DNA of 5,968 nucleotides from GCA-002688135 sp964536565 (GTDB taxonomy: Bacteria > Patescibacteriota > Patescibacteriia > Magasanikbacterales > GCA-002688135). Made by a program: the position numbers and the translations under genes. The stretch spans positions 1-5,968 of the forward strand of contig CAZHXK010000061.1 of NCBI GenBank assembly GCA_964536565.1, in the 5' to 3' direction. Numbering within the stretch: the stretch's first letter is position 1; the number at the start of each line of letters is the position of its first letter. Below the pieces are notes generated by a model, which worked only from the letters and a program-made list of their open reading frames with translations, had not been told where the DNA came from and did not search any database. This document shows positions 5,467 through 5,968 of the stretch, piece by piece.

Positions 5467-5505
5467 CCAAGGTGGCGCAATGGACCTGACTCATGCGAAC
5501 TCTCC
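5467..5505 (-). pseudogene. Truncated tRNA-Ser 5' half (acceptor 5' strand to anticodon)
   Basis: These 39 nt on the minus strand align with the first 37 nt of the neighbouring tRNA-Ser(GGA), with 20 nt fully identical (5467-5486 versus 5362-5381) and a slightly different acceptor (GGAGAGT) and D-loop. Similarity stops inside the anticodon, after TTGG. No matching 3' half is seen in the 68 nt before the intact tRNA. The fragment begins 1 nt after the lgt stop codon. It is most likely the remnant of a second tRNA-Ser gene. Confidence 0.75.
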
Positions 5506-5506
5506 A

Positions 5507-5968
5507 TTATTTTTTAGCTTTCAAAATCTTTCTCACTAACCATACTCCCCACACAACCAACCCAATACTCAAGTATTGCGCAGGAGTTAATGAGTATAGC
5601 CGAATATCACTCTGTGGCAAATCTGTCGCTCGAAGAAAATCGAGGAAGAAGCGCACCGAACCGTATAGCACCATAAGAACAGCCATCAACATACCGGACC
5701 GTGGTTTCTTTTTCTGATACAAAACGAGCACAACAAAAATAACACCAGTCAAAATACCATCATACAAACCAAGATCATGCCGTGCACCCTGCCCATCTGC
5801 ATTCTGCACAGCCAAGAAAAAATCAGTGAGCGTCCCTGGATGGTCGTGAATCATAAAACATCCAATCCGCCCAACAGTCCATCCACCAGAAAGGCCAAGC
5901 GCAACACAATCCGCATAACCAAATAACTGACCACAACAGAAATAGAATTCGAATGAAAAACAATGGTC
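5507..5968 (-). CDS. lgt: Prolipoprotein diacylglyceryl transferase, C-terminal 153 residues (5' end outside window)
   Basis: The frame is open to the window edge upstream of the internal ATG at 5854, so the gene is partial. In local numbering from the edge, GRIGCFMIHDHPG at 33-45 matches the Lgt signature loop with the essential arginine, RHDLGLYDG at 63-71 matches the family RHPxQLYE segment, and YGSVRFFLDFLR at 102-113 holds the second conserved arginine. SLTPAQYLS precedes the last membrane helix, and the protein ends in a basic KAKK tail. Lgt moves diacylglyceryl from phosphatidylglycerol to the lipobox cysteine of prolipoproteins in the cytoplasmic membrane. Signature Asn and Glu positions are replaced by Cys, His and Asp, which I believe is common in CPR homologues. 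The stop TAA is followed at once by a tRNA-Ser fragment. Confidence 0.88.
   Translation of the reverse strand, partial: DHCFSFEFYFCCGQLFGYADCVALGLSGGWTVGRIGCFMIHDHPGTLTDFFLAVQNADGQGARHDLGLYDGILTGVIFVVLVLYQKKKPRSGMLMAVLMVLYGSVRFFLDFLRATDLPQSDIRLYSLTPAQYLSIGLVVWGVWLVRKILKAKK

Overview
The window reads as a compact bacterial chromosome fragment in which every supported gene lies on the minus strand. Gene density, very small intergenic gaps, tRNAs without an encoded CCA, an Lgt carrying the motif GRIGCFMIHDHPG, and a separate DsbA-like/VKOR pair together suggest a Candidate Phyla Radiation (Patescibacteria) genome. That is an inference; no rRNA or marker protein is present to fix the lineage. TGA ends the DUF1801 gene here, so the code is probably standard.

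Layout in the direction of transcription (right to left). At the right edge is the C-terminal 153 codons of prolipoprotein diacylglyceryl transferase (lgt). Immediately after its stop is a 5'-half fragment of a tRNA-Ser, then an intact tRNA-Ser(GGA) with an intrinsic terminator. A DUF1801 gene follows with an extended -10 box so close to its ATG that the mRNA may be leaderless. Next is a tight four-gene cluster: dCTP deaminase (dcd), a short-chain dehydrogenase, a membrane-anchored DsbA-like thiol oxidoreductase, and a VKOR-family quinone-linked reoxidant whose start overlaps the DsbA gene by 74-104 nt. DsbA and VKOR together form a disulfide-generating pair for extracytoplasmic proteins.

After VKOR comes tRNA-Ser(TGA) with a good sigma70-like promoter (TTGCCT-17-TATACT) and a terminator. 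Downstream lies an unusual array: two units that look like the tRNA T-arm and 3' acceptor strand with 72-75 nt inserted in the T-loop, each followed by its own minus-strand terminator. The inserts share conserved purine-rich arms around a hairpin whose sequence differs between copies while pairing is kept. This array is the most unusual part of the window. The left 1.64 kb is a class V (NifS-fold) PLP enzyme with a strong Shine-Dalgarno, cut by the window edge before its stop.

The stretch 1643-2051 has no protein gene: it holds a promoter, three terminators (the third belonging to the tRNA) and the two tRNA-derived units.
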